Source of the DNA: Chloroflexota bacterium
GTDB taxonomy: Bacteria; Chloroflexota; Dehalococcoidia; SHYB01
NCBI GenBank assembly: GCA_016875535.1
Contig: VGPF01000016.1
Location: 1 to 46,843 of the forward strand
Reading direction: 5' to 3'
DNA: 46,843 nt
Part shown: positions 39,974 to 46,843 of the stretch, piece after piece
How positions within the stretch are numbered: the first letter of the stretch is position 1
How the letters are laid out: every line of letters begins with the position of its first letter
The notes under the pieces: model-generated
Database searches by the model: none
Seen by the model: only the letters and a program-made list of their open reading frames with translations
Told to the model about the DNA's origin: nothing
Program-made: the position numbers and the translations under genes

Positions 39974-41725
39974 CTAATCCTCTTCCAGCGTGCTCGTATC
40001 CCCCTCAGGCAGGCCCAGCTCCCGCGCCTTCAGCAGCCGCCGCATGATCTTCCCGCTCCGTGTCTTTGGCAGACCCGGCACGAACTCGATCTCCCGGGGC
40101 GCCACCCCCGCCGAAAGCTTCTGCCGGGCGAAGTTCATAATCTCATTCCGCAGCTTGTCCGATGGCTGATATCCCTCTCGTAGCGCCACGAACGCCTTCA
40201 CCACCTCCATCGCGATCGGGTCCGGCTTCCCGATCACCCCAGCCTCCGCCACCGCCGGATGCTCTACCAGCGCGCTCTCCACCTCGAACGGCCCCACCAG
40301 GTGGCCCGCCGTGTTGATTACATCGTCCGCCCGCCCAACGAACCAGTAATACCCGTCGGCGTCCATGCTAGCCCGGTCGCCCGTGATATACCAGCCGTCC
40401 TTGAACTTAGACTTGTACATCGCCTCGTTCTTCCAATACGTCTGAAACATAGAAGGCCATCCCGGCTTCACTGCCAGGTTGCCGATCCTCCCGGCGGGAA
40501 CCCTGTTACCCGCATCGTCAATGATCGCAAGCTCCACCCCGGGGATCGGTCGGCCCATGGAGCCTGGCTTGATGGGATACTTCGCGTAGTTCGCGCACAT
40601 GATGGCTCCCGTCTCCGTCTGCCACCAGTTATCGTGGAACGGCAGGTCGAACGCCTTCTGCCCCCAGAAGATGCACTCCGGGTTCAGCGGCTCCCCCACG
40701 CTGGAGATGAACCGCAGGCTGGAAAGGTCCCGCCTCTTCGCCGCCTCCTCGCCGATCTTCATCATCATTCGGATGGCCGTAGGCGCGCTGTACCACACCG
40801 TCACCTTGTGCTTTTCGATGAGGTCGTACCAGGCCGTCGCCTTGAACCCCCCCTCGTAGATCAGCTGCGTCACCCCGTTGCTCCACGGCGCGATGACGCC
40901 GTACGAGGTCCCCGTCACCCAGCCCGGATCGGCCGTGCACCAGTACAGATCATTCTCATGGAAGTCCAGGCACCATTTGCCGGTGGCGTATTGCTGGATG
41001 ACGGAATTATGCCGGTGCGCCGCCCCTTTCGGCTTCCCAGTCGTTCCCGAGGTGTAATGCATGATCGAATAGTCGTCCCGCGTCGTATGCGCGATCTCGA
41101 ACTTCGAAGCCGCCTTCGCCGCCAGCGCCTCGTACGAATGTTCGCCCGGCTTCAGCGGCTCCTTGCTGCGCCCCAGCTTGTTCACGATCACGATGTGCTT
41201 CAGCGCTGTGCACTCAGGCAGGATCTTCGCGATCCGGTTCCGCAGCTCCGGCGAAGTCACCAAAATCGTCGCTTCGCTGTCCTGCAGCCTGTCCCGAACC
41301 GGGTCGGGGCCGAATGCGGAGAATAGCGGCCCCACGATCCCTCCGGCCTTCAGGACACCCAACAGCACAAAGTACGTCTCCGGTAGCCGGTCCAGAAAGA
41401 CAAAGACCCGGTCGCCCTTCTTCAAGCCTAGGCTGATCAACACGTTCGCCGCCCTGTTCGAATGGTCGCGCATCTGCGCGAACGTATACCGCTCCTCCTC
41501 CCCGTTCTTCCCCACCCAGATCATCGCCGTCTTGTCCTTCTTCGCTGTCCGGCAGTGGCGGTCAATGCACTCGTGCGCCACGTTCAATCCGCCTCCGGGC
41601 AGCCAGTCCAGCTCCTTCTCGATCTGCTCCCAGGAGAACGATTTCCTCAGCGTGTCGTAATCCGCGATGTTCGGCGTTGCCCGCAAGTCACGCGGTCCCT
41701 TAGCGATGATGGGGTGCTGTTCCAC
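39974..41725 (-). CDS. acsA: Acetyl-CoA synthetase-type acyl-CoA ligase (AMP-forming)
   Basis: Adenylate-forming enzyme joining a short acid to CoA, 583 residues. Core motifs: YTSGTTGKPKGAAH (ATP loop), NWWQTETGA (adenine/substrate region), DGWYITGDRA and KTRSGKIMRRLL (C-terminal lysine of the second half-reaction). The N-terminus FSWEQIEKELDWLPGGGLN fits the AcsA group of acetate-CoA ligases. GTG start at 41725 with GAGGTGA 6 bases before it. Substrate acetate or propionate is an inference from the family. Confidence 0.92.
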   Translation of the reverse strand: MEQHPIIAKGPRDLRATPNIADYDTLRKSFSWEQIEKELDWLPGGGLNVAHECIDRHCRTAKKDKTAMIWVGKNGEEERYTFAQMRDHSNRAANVLISLGLKKGDRVFVFLDRLPETYFVLLGVLKAGGIVGPLFSAFGPDPVRDRLQDSEATILVTSPELRNRIAKILPECTALKHIVIVNKLGRSKEPLKPGEHSYEALAAKAASKFEIAHTTRDDYSIMHYTSGTTGKPKGAAHRHNSVIQQYATGKWCLDFHENDLYWCTADPGWVTGTSYGVIAPWSNGVTQLIYEGGFKATAWYDLIEKHKVTVWYSAPTAIRMMMKIGEEAAKRRDLSSLRFISSVGEPLNPECIFWGQKAFDLPFHDNWWQTETGAIMCANYAKYPIKPGSMGRPIPGVELAIIDDAGNRVPAGRIGNLAVKPGWPSMFQTYWKNEAMYKSKFKDGWYITGDRASMDADGYYWFVGRADDVINTAGHLVGPFEVESALVEHPAVAEAGVIGKPDPIAMEVVKAFVALREGYQPSDKLRNEIMNFARQKLSAGVAPREIEFVPGLPKTRSGKIMRRLLKARELGLPEGDTSTLEED

Positions 41726-41903
41726 GGCTCACCTCATTCTGGTGCGGTCGGCGAAAGCGTCCCCAAGCGTATCGCGCGCGTCGTCTCCAGGCAAGTCGAC
41801 GCCTATCGCACCCCTCACTCACTGCTACTTCTCAAACACCCTCCCTCGACATGCGATGGTGAGGCTGCTCCCTAGGGGGCTATGCCACTCAACGGAGGTC
41901 CCG

Positions 41904-42278
41904 ATGCCTTTCCGCTCCGCCGCTCACAGGGCCGCCCTCACCCTCTCCGCTGCGGCCCTCATCGCCTCTCCCATGCTCCTCGCGGGCCGCGCCGCCGCCC
42001 AAACCGCTCCGCCCACCGCCACTCCCCAGCAGGGCGCTCGTCCACTCGCCCCCGGCCGGCAGCCTGGCGGCGGTGCTGCCAACACCCCAGTCCAACAGCC
42101 CGATGGCGGCAACGCCAATGCTCCCGGCCAAGCCTTCCGGGCCACCGTGGAAGCCCGTCGCTCCCAGACCGAAAAAGAGATCGAAGAGGCCAGCCCTCCC
42201 CAACGGGCGCACCCTGCGCTCTTACCCTCTCCCATCTCCCCACCGCAGCTCGGGAAGCGTCCGGGAGAGCCATTCTGA
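41904..42278 (+). CDS. Small secreted Pro/Gly-rich protein running into a repeat
   Basis: 124 residues. ACGGAGGT precedes the ATG. A Sec signal peptide (FRSAAHRAALTLSAAALIAS) with likely cleavage after GRAAA is followed by a Pro/Gln/Gly-rich segment and then a charged stretch (RRSQTEKEIEEA). From about residue 100 the coding sequence enters repeat block C, and the stop TGA is part of a CATTCTGAT repeat motif, so the last 25 residues may be recent and the original end lost. Function unknown. Confidence 0.6.
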   Translation: MPFRSAAHRAALTLSAAALIASPMLLAGRAAAQTAPPTATPQQGARPLAPGRQPGGGAANTPVQQPDGGNANAPGQAFRATVEARRSQTEKEIEEASPPQRAHPALLPSPISPPQLGKRPGEPF

Positions 42279-42420
42279 TAGCTTGTGCTCGTCTGCGAGC
42301 TACGAGAGAGCCAGGGAGAGGTCTCCGAATTCCCTGTCTTCCCTGTCTTCCCTTCTTCGTTGCCATTCCGATGGCTCGTCCCCATGCCTATGATTTGTGC
42401 TCTTCCTGGCGCAACCAGAC
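42262..42420 (+). repeat. Dispersed repeat block C
   Basis: Contains CCATTCTGATAGCTTGTGCTC with a GCTCG-TCTG-CGAGC hairpin (42287-42300), a triplicated CCCTGTCTT/CCCTTCTT stretch, and CCATTCCGATGGCTCGT (42363 onward) that matches CATTCCGATGACTCTCGT in block A (33637). Its left part overlaps the end of the small secreted protein gene. Confidence 0.65.
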
Positions 42421-42445
42421 GGCGTGGTGCGACCTCCTCATCCGA

Positions 42446-42451
42446 TACAAT
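42446..42451 (+). promoter_or_regulatory. -10 box of tatD, leaderless type
   Basis: TACAAT ends 7 bases before the tatD ATG at 42459, the same arrangement as at truD. It sets the gene start at 42459. Confidence 0.5.
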
Positions 42452-42458
42452 GATTCCC

Positions 42459-43226
42459 ATGCTCTCAGACTCCCATACCCACCTCGATCACTATACCGGT
42501 AATGAAATTGCCGGTATGGTCCAGCGCGCCCGGGATGCAGGCGTCGGTATTATCATCAACGTCGGCACCACCATCCAGACCTCCCGCAAGGCCATCGCCC
42601 TCGCCGCCGCCAACGATATCGTCTATGCAGGCGTCGGCATCCACCCATCGGACATCACATCCCCCTTCACAGACACCGACTACGCGACCCTCCGCGACCT
42701 CGCCCTCTCACATCCCAAAGTCGTCTGCATCGGCGAAACCGGCCTCGATTTCATGCCCGGCTCTCCAGACCGCTCCTGGCAGACCCGGTCTTTCCGAGAG
42801 CACATCCGCCTCGCCAAGGAGCTTCGAAAGCCCGTAGACTTCCACGCTCGCGGCGCCGAACACGATATCCTCCCCGTCCTTCGCCAGGAGCACGCCGGCG
42901 ATGTCGGCGCCATCTGGCACTACTTCCTCTACGATGCGAACAAGGCAGAAGAGGCCATCGCCCTTGGCTTCTACATCTCCCTCGCCAAGCCCCTTCTTCG
43001 CGAGCCCGGGCTCCAAGAAGCCGTCAAAGCCATCCCCATCGAGCGCATCGTCCTCGAGACCGACTCCTACCCCCAACCCTTCAAGAAAAATCCCGCTCGG
43101 CGCACCGAGCCCGCCCACGTCCAACTCGTCGCCCAAAAGCTCGCCGAACTCAAATCCCTTTCTGTAGCAGACGTCTCCTCCATCACCACCGCCAACCTCC
43201 GCCGCGCCCTTCGCCTCTCTCCTTAA
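42459..43226 (+). CDS. TatD-family metal-dependent DNase
   Basis: 255-residue TIM-barrel hydrolase: SDSHTHLDH (H-x-H metal pair), IGETGLDF (bridging glutamate), histidines in FHARGAEHD and IWHYF, and final aspartate in LETDSYPQ. In the family the role is 3'-5' exonuclease or deoxyribonuclease activity in DNA repair. The start at ATG 42459 is chosen by the family N-terminus and the -10 box; a longer open frame upstream lies in repeat block C. Followed by repeat block D, then secA. Confidence 0.92.
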   Translation: MLSDSHTHLDHYTGNEIAGMVQRARDAGVGIIINVGTTIQTSRKAIALAAANDIVYAGVGIHPSDITSPFTDTDYATLRDLALSHPKVVCIGETGLDFMPGSPDRSWQTRSFREHIRLAKELRKPVDFHARGAEHDILPVLRQEHAGDVGAIWHYFLYDANKAEEAIALGFYISLAKPLLREPGLQEAVKAIPIERIVLETDSYPQPFKKNPARRTEPAHVQLVAQKLAELKSLSVADVSSITTANLRRALRLSP

Positions 43227-43229
43227 CCC

Positions 43230-43400
43230 TCGCTCTCTCTTACCTCTGTGCTCTTTGTTCCCTCCGTGGACTATCTCTCCTCTCTTCCTCCCCCAAATCT
43301 TTTTGATCTGTGTAATCTGTGGATAGATCTTCTTTCTCTCTCTGTTCAATGTGTTCAGTGTTCTCAGTGGATTGTTTTCCCCTCCAGAACACTTGCTCCT
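43230..43400 (+). repeat. Dispersed repeat block D
   Basis: Between tatD and secA. Three units, all plus-strand: 43243-43271 (CTCTGTGCTCTTTGTTCC...CCGTGGAC), 43292-43324 (CCCAAATCTTTTTGATCTGT and on to GTGGAT, the same text as 33851-33893 in block A with one period fewer) and 43341-43373 (TTCAATGTGTTCAGTGTTCT...CAGTGGAT). No gene. Confidence 0.8.
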
Positions 43401-43436
43401 CCTCTCCCCTCATCCGTAATCCCGCCCCCTCCGTTA

Positions 43437-43442
43437 TATAAT
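43437..43442 (+). promoter_or_regulatory. -10 box of secA
   Basis: Perfect TATAAT, 49 bases before the GTG start of secA; expected transcription start near 43449. No good -35 seen. Confidence 0.45.
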
Positions 43443-43491
43443 GGTGGATGGTCGCCTCATCCCAAACTCTCCCTTTAGCTAGGACCCACCA

Positions 43492-46137
43492 GTGCTCAAA
43501 ATCTTCGGCGACGCGAATGCCCGCGAAGTAAAAAAACTCCAACCCCTGGTTGATGAGACCAACGAGGCCGAGAAGGATTACAAGGACCTTACCGACGACC
43601 AGCTCAAGGCCAAAACCGCCGAGTTCAAGGAACTCCTGAAGGAAGGCGATAGCCTTGACGATATCCTGATCGACGCCTTCGCCGCCGTTCGCGAAGCCGC
43701 CAAGCGCACCCTGGGCCAGCGCCACTACGATGTCCAGCTCATCGGCGGCATCGTCCTCCACGATGGCAAGATTGCCGAGATGCGCACCGGCGAAGGTAAA
43801 ACTCTCGTCGCCACCCTGCCCGCCTACCTCAACGCCCTGGAGGGCAAGGGCGTCCACGTAGTCACGGTGAACGATTACCTGGCCAGGCGCGATTGCCAGT
43901 GGATGGGCCCCGTTTACCACGCCCTGGGTCTTACCGTCGCCTGCCTCCAGCACGATACCGCCTTCGTCTACGATCCCGCCATCCCCTCAGACGATGAGCC
44001 CATGAAGCATCTCCGCCCCGTCCCGCGCAAAGAGGCCTACGCCGCCGATATCACCTACGGTACCAACAGCGAGTTCGGCTTCGACTATCTACGCGATAAC
44101 ATGGTGCTGGAGCTGACTCAAGCCGTCCAACGTCCCCTGAACTACGCCATCGTGGACGAGGTGGACAACATCCTCATAGACGAGGCGCGCACGCCCCTCA
44201 TCATCAGCGGGCAGTCCTCAGAGTCGGCGCAGTATTATGTCCAGTTCGCCAACATCGTGCCGACGCTCAAAGTCGAAGAGGACTACACCGTAGACATCAA
44301 AGAGCGGAACGTCACCCTCACCCAATCGGGCATCAGCAAGATCGAAAAGCGCCTCGGCATCCAGAACCTTTACGACCCGGCCAACTACAACCTCACGCAC
44401 TACATAGACAACGCCCTCAAGGCCCACGTCCTCTATGAGCGCGACCGTGAGTACGTGGTGAAGGACGGCGAAGTCATCATCGTGGACGAGTTCACCGGGC
44501 GCATGATGCCCGGCCGCCGCTGGTCGGATGGCCTCCACCAGGCCGTGGAGGCCAAGGAGCGGGTGAAGGTGAATCCTGAGACCATGACCATGGCCACCAT
44601 CACCATCCAGAACTACTTCCGCCTCTATAAAAAGCTCGCCGGCATGACGGGCACCGCCGCCACGGAAGCGGAAGAGTTCTTCAAGATCTACAAGCTGGAA
44701 GTGACGACGATCCCCACCCACAAGCCCATGATTCGCGCCGACGAGAACGACCTGGTTTATAAGAACGAAAACGGCAAGTTCGAAGCAGTCGCGAAGCAGA
44801 TCGAGGAATACCACAAGGCGCGTAGGCCTGTTCTCATCGGCACCGTCTCCATCGAAAAATCGGAGCGGCTGAGCGCCCTCCTCAATAAGAAGAACATCCC
44901 TCACCAGGTGCTCAACGCCAAGCAGCATGAGCGCGAAGCCGGCATCGTCGCCGAGGCGGGCCGCCAGGGAGCCGTCACCGTCGCTACCAACATGGCAGGC
45001 CGCGGCACAGACATAGTCCTCGGCGGCTCCAAGGAAGGGCGCGACCCCCAGGAATGGAAGAACGAGCACGATAAGGTCATCGCCCTCGGCGGCCTTGCCA
45101 TCATCGGCACTGAGCGCCACGAAGCCCGCCGCATAGACAACCAGCTTCGCGGCCGCGCGGGACGCCAAGGCGACCCCGGCTCCTCCATCTTCTACGTCTC
45201 TTTGGAAGACGATCTGATGCGCCGCTTCGGCGGGGATGCCGCCAAGCGCATCATGGAGTGGGCCAAGGTCCCGGAGGACATGCCCATCCAGATGGGCATT
45301 ATCAGCAAAGCCATCCAGAACTCCCAGACCAAGGTGGAAGGCCACAACTTCGATATCCGCAAACACCTCATTGACTATGACGACGTGGTGAACAAGCATC
45401 GCGAGGTGATCTACAGCGAGCGTCGCAAGATCCTGGAGGGCGCGGACCTCAAGGCTAACATCCAAGACCTCTTGGATAAGGAGATTGATTGGTTGGCCAA
45501 GGAGAACCTGCTCAAGGAAGATGTGGAGTCTTGGAACCTCGATCAGCTCTTAGCCACCCTCAAGATGATGTTCCCGCTCCCGGACAGCCTAAACAAGGAG
45601 ACCCTCCGCACTCTCAGCCGTGAAGAGGCCCAGGATGCCCTGGAAGACTACGTGGACAAGCTGTACGCCCAGCGTGAAGCCGAGCTCGGCCCTGAGACCA
45701 TGCGCGTCGTTGAACGGCTGGTTATGCTCCGCGTCATAGACCAGCACTGGATTGAACACCTCACGGTGATGGAAAACACCCGCCAGTCCATCGGCCTTGA
45801 AGGCATCGGCCAGCGCGACCCCCTGGTGGTCTACAAGCGTAAGGGTCATGAAATGTTCGATGAGCTGAGCCAGCGCATCCAGCACGATATCGCCCGCACC
45901 ATCTTCAACGTCAACGTCCAGCGCCAGCCCGAACCGTCACAGGGCACCGGCACCACCGGTGGCGCCTCGGCTCCAGTGCGCCAAACGCGCATCCTTCAGC
46001 CCAGCAAAGAACAGAAGGCCATGGCCCAAGCCGTCGGGAACCGTGAGAAGCTGGGCGCAGCGCCCAGCAAGCTCGGCCGGAACGACCCGTGCTATTGCGG
46101 CAGCGGCAAGAAGTTCAAGAAGTGCCACGGGGCCTAG
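43492..46137 (+). CDS. secA: Preprotein translocase ATPase SecA
   Basis: Motor of the Sec export pathway. 881 residues, GTG start. Walker A GEGKTLVATLPA (about residue 101), Walker B VDEVDNILIDEARTPLIISG (Asn where most have Ser), AGMTGTAATEAEEF, NMAGRGTDIVLGG and LRGRAGRQGDPGSS of the second ATPase domain, helical wing domain, and the C-terminal zinc and SecB-binding tip DPCYCGSGKKFKKCHG. Length is normal. Signal peptidase I elsewhere in the window acts after it on the same substrates. Confidence 0.98.
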   Translation: MLKIFGDANAREVKKLQPLVDETNEAEKDYKDLTDDQLKAKTAEFKELLKEGDSLDDILIDAFAAVREAAKRTLGQRHYDVQLIGGIVLHDGKIAEMRTGEGKTLVATLPAYLNALEGKGVHVVTVNDYLARRDCQWMGPVYHALGLTVACLQHDTAFVYDPAIPSDDEPMKHLRPVPRKEAYAADITYGTNSEFGFDYLRDNMVLELTQAVQRPLNYAIVDEVDNILIDEARTPLIISGQSSESAQYYVQFANIVPTLKVEEDYTVDIKERNVTLTQSGISKIEKRLGIQNLYDPANYNLTHYIDNALKAHVLYERDREYVVKDGEVIIVDEFTGRMMPGRRWSDGLHQAVEAKERVKVNPETMTMATITIQNYFRLYKKLAGMTGTAATEAEEFFKIYKLEVTTIPTHKPMIRADENDLVYKNENGKFEAVAKQIEEYHKARRPVLIGTVSIEKSERLSALLNKKNIPHQVLNAKQHEREAGIVAEAGRQGAVTVATNMAGRGTDIVLGGSKEGRDPQEWKNEHDKVIALGGLAIIGTERHEARRIDNQLRGRAGRQGDPGSSIFYVSLEDDLMRRFGGDAAKRIMEWAKVPEDMPIQMGIISKAIQNSQTKVEGHNFDIRKHLIDYDDVVNKHREVIYSERRKILEGADLKANIQDLLDKEIDWLAKENLLKEDVESWNLDQLLATLKMMFPLPDSLNKETLRTLSREEAQDALEDYVDKLYAQREAELGPETMRVVERLVMLRVIDQHWIEHLTVMENTRQSIGLEGIGQRDPLVVYKRKGHEMFDELSQRIQHDIARTIFNVNVQRQPEPSQGTGTTGGASAPVRQTRILQPSKEQKAMAQAVGNREKLGAAPSKLGRNDPCYCGSGKKFKKCHGA

Positions 46138-46141
46138 CGCA

Positions 46142-46789
46142 ATGCAGCCCTCCCCCCTTAAGCTCGACCTTATTACCACCCAGTGCTCCAGCCTGGAGCT
46201 GCAGTTCTTCGTCGAGCTGAACGATAAGGTGCGCCGCGAGCTCTCCGCCATCGGCTCCCGCGAAGGTGAGGAAGACGACCGCGTCATCTTCCATGAGGAC
46301 TACACCCAGAACAACCAGAAGCTCCACAGCTGGGCGGAAGTCCGTCTCTCACGGGAAGAATCGGAGGAGAGCGAAGTCATCGTCGAATACCTGACCGAAG
46401 GTGAGCTGGAAGACCAGGTGGAGATTTACAAGACGGACTTCACTCCCGCCCATCTTTTCGCCACCCTCCAATCCCTTAAGAAGCCCGTCCAGGCCTCCTT
46501 CGCCCTCCGCTTCGATCTCGGCCCCACGGCCCAGAGCCGCTTCCTACGGCTCATGCCCTACAACGCCGGCATCAACGGCGGCCTTGCGGTGGAATACCGC
46601 GGCGCCCACGTACAGATCCGCACTCCGGAAGGGGACGCATTCGACCTCTGGTATGACGTCCTGCCCGATGACACCATGGAAGCCACTGTCCGCTTCACCA
46701 TGACGGAGCCTCCCACCGCCGATCTCCCCCGCCGAGGCCTCGAGTTCGGCGCGCGCGCCCTCGCCCGCGTGGTCGGCGGCGCCCACTAA
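46142..46789 (+). CDS. Protein of unknown function downstream of secA
   Basis: 215 residues, start ATG 46142, 4 bp past the secA stop, so co-transcribed. Strand-rich: SSLELQFFVELNDKVRRELS, then FALRFDLGPTAQSRFLRLMPY, then VQIRTPEGDAFDLWYDV, and DTMEATVRFTMTEPP. The middle is acidic (EESEESEVIVEYL). No membrane segment or signal peptide. I do not recognise the family; whether it helps SecA is open. Confidence 0.7.
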   Translation: MQPSPLKLDLITTQCSSLELQFFVELNDKVRRELSAIGSREGEEDDRVIFHEDYTQNNQKLHSWAEVRLSREESEESEVIVEYLTEGELEDQVEIYKTDFTPAHLFATLQSLKKPVQASFALRFDLGPTAQSRFLRLMPYNAGINGGLAVEYRGAHVQIRTPEGDAFDLWYDVLPDDTMEATVRFTMTEPPTADLPRRGLEFGARALARVVGGAH

Positions 46790-46828
46790 GCCAAACAAAT
46801 CAGAAAAAGCCGGAGGCCTTGAGCCGTC

Positions 46829-46843
46829 ATGGCGATCGTGGAT
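46829..46843 (+). CDS. Start of a further gene (3' partial)
   Basis: ATG at 46829 reads MAIVD to the window end, with CGGAGG 12-18 bases before it. It would be the third gene of the secA unit. Too short to identify. Confidence 0.35.

Noticed and set aside
43240-43953. 237-codon minus-strand frame containing STDYTDQK-type text
   Set aside because: Translation of repeat block D joined to antisense of secA; the protein text is the well-known spurious product of these repeats.
44218-45465. 415-codon minus-strand frame opposite secA
   Set aside because: Antisense of an undoubted gene, Val/Leu/Asp-rich, no recognisable fold.

Overview
The window looks like bacterial chromosome from a GC-rich environmental lineage, most likely Chloroflexota (Dehalococcoidia or SAR202-like). 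This is an inference from gene style: several Amidohydro_2 enzymes, CaiB/BaiF CoA-transferase, paired HIBADH-type dehydrogenases, a multi-TM W..HW repeat protein, Pro/Thr-rich lipoproteins, and TruD, YchF and SecA of bacterial type. No rRNA or ribosomal protein is present to fix the phylogeny.

Layout. 1-1010: right edge of an integrated element. The 3' end of an IS3-type transposase and its terminal repeat are followed by a tyrosine recombinase cut at its N-terminus, which faces the 3' end of a tRNA-Lys(UUU) gene, the probable attachment site. 1163-12430: housekeeping and envelope genes: signal peptidase I, an ECF sigma/anti-sigma pair, a SIMPL lipoprotein, YchF, 1-Cys peroxiredoxin, an amidohydrolase, an SDR, cysteine synthase, a K+ channel and two hypotheticals. 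12427-18095: riboflavin genes ribBA-ribH, DNA polymerase IV and two membrane or membrane-anchored proteins. 18208-24750: two back-to-back catabolic units, HIBADH plus MFS transporter on the plus strand and CaiB, HIBADH, CMD, amidohydrolase and a membrane protein on the minus strand. 24855-28948: truD, then amtB-glnK behind a striking 11-bp-phased direct-repeat operator, then DoxX and a DUF2269-like membrane protein.

29008-34950 is a minus-strand run: amidohydrolase, a 2Fe-2S thioredoxin-like ferredoxin, an APC permease, a VOC protein, a gene interrupted by an in-frame TGA, a small gene overlapping it by ATGA, and a large conserved protein. The TGA-containing gene is the main discovery. Read through, it gives a continuous 177-residue protein with the Sec-Gly-Ser-Cys motif of the UGSC selenoprotein family. 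A SECIS-like hairpin begins 10 nt after the UGA. Conventional gene calling would split it in two.

35067-46843: a Pro/Thr-rich lipoprotein, an internally deleted ABC solute-binding lipoprotein gene, an SDR, a fourth amidohydrolase, an acetyl-CoA-synthetase-like ligase, a small secreted protein, TatD, SecA and an unknown gene behind it. The gaps here, and others at 11174 and 14273, carry pyrimidine-rich dispersed repeats made of short degenerate tandem units ending in GTGGAT plus small hairpins. All are on the plus strand whatever the direction of the neighbouring genes. Several genes (lepB, cysM, truD, the APC permease, tatD) have a -10 box so close to the ATG that their transcripts should be leaderless.
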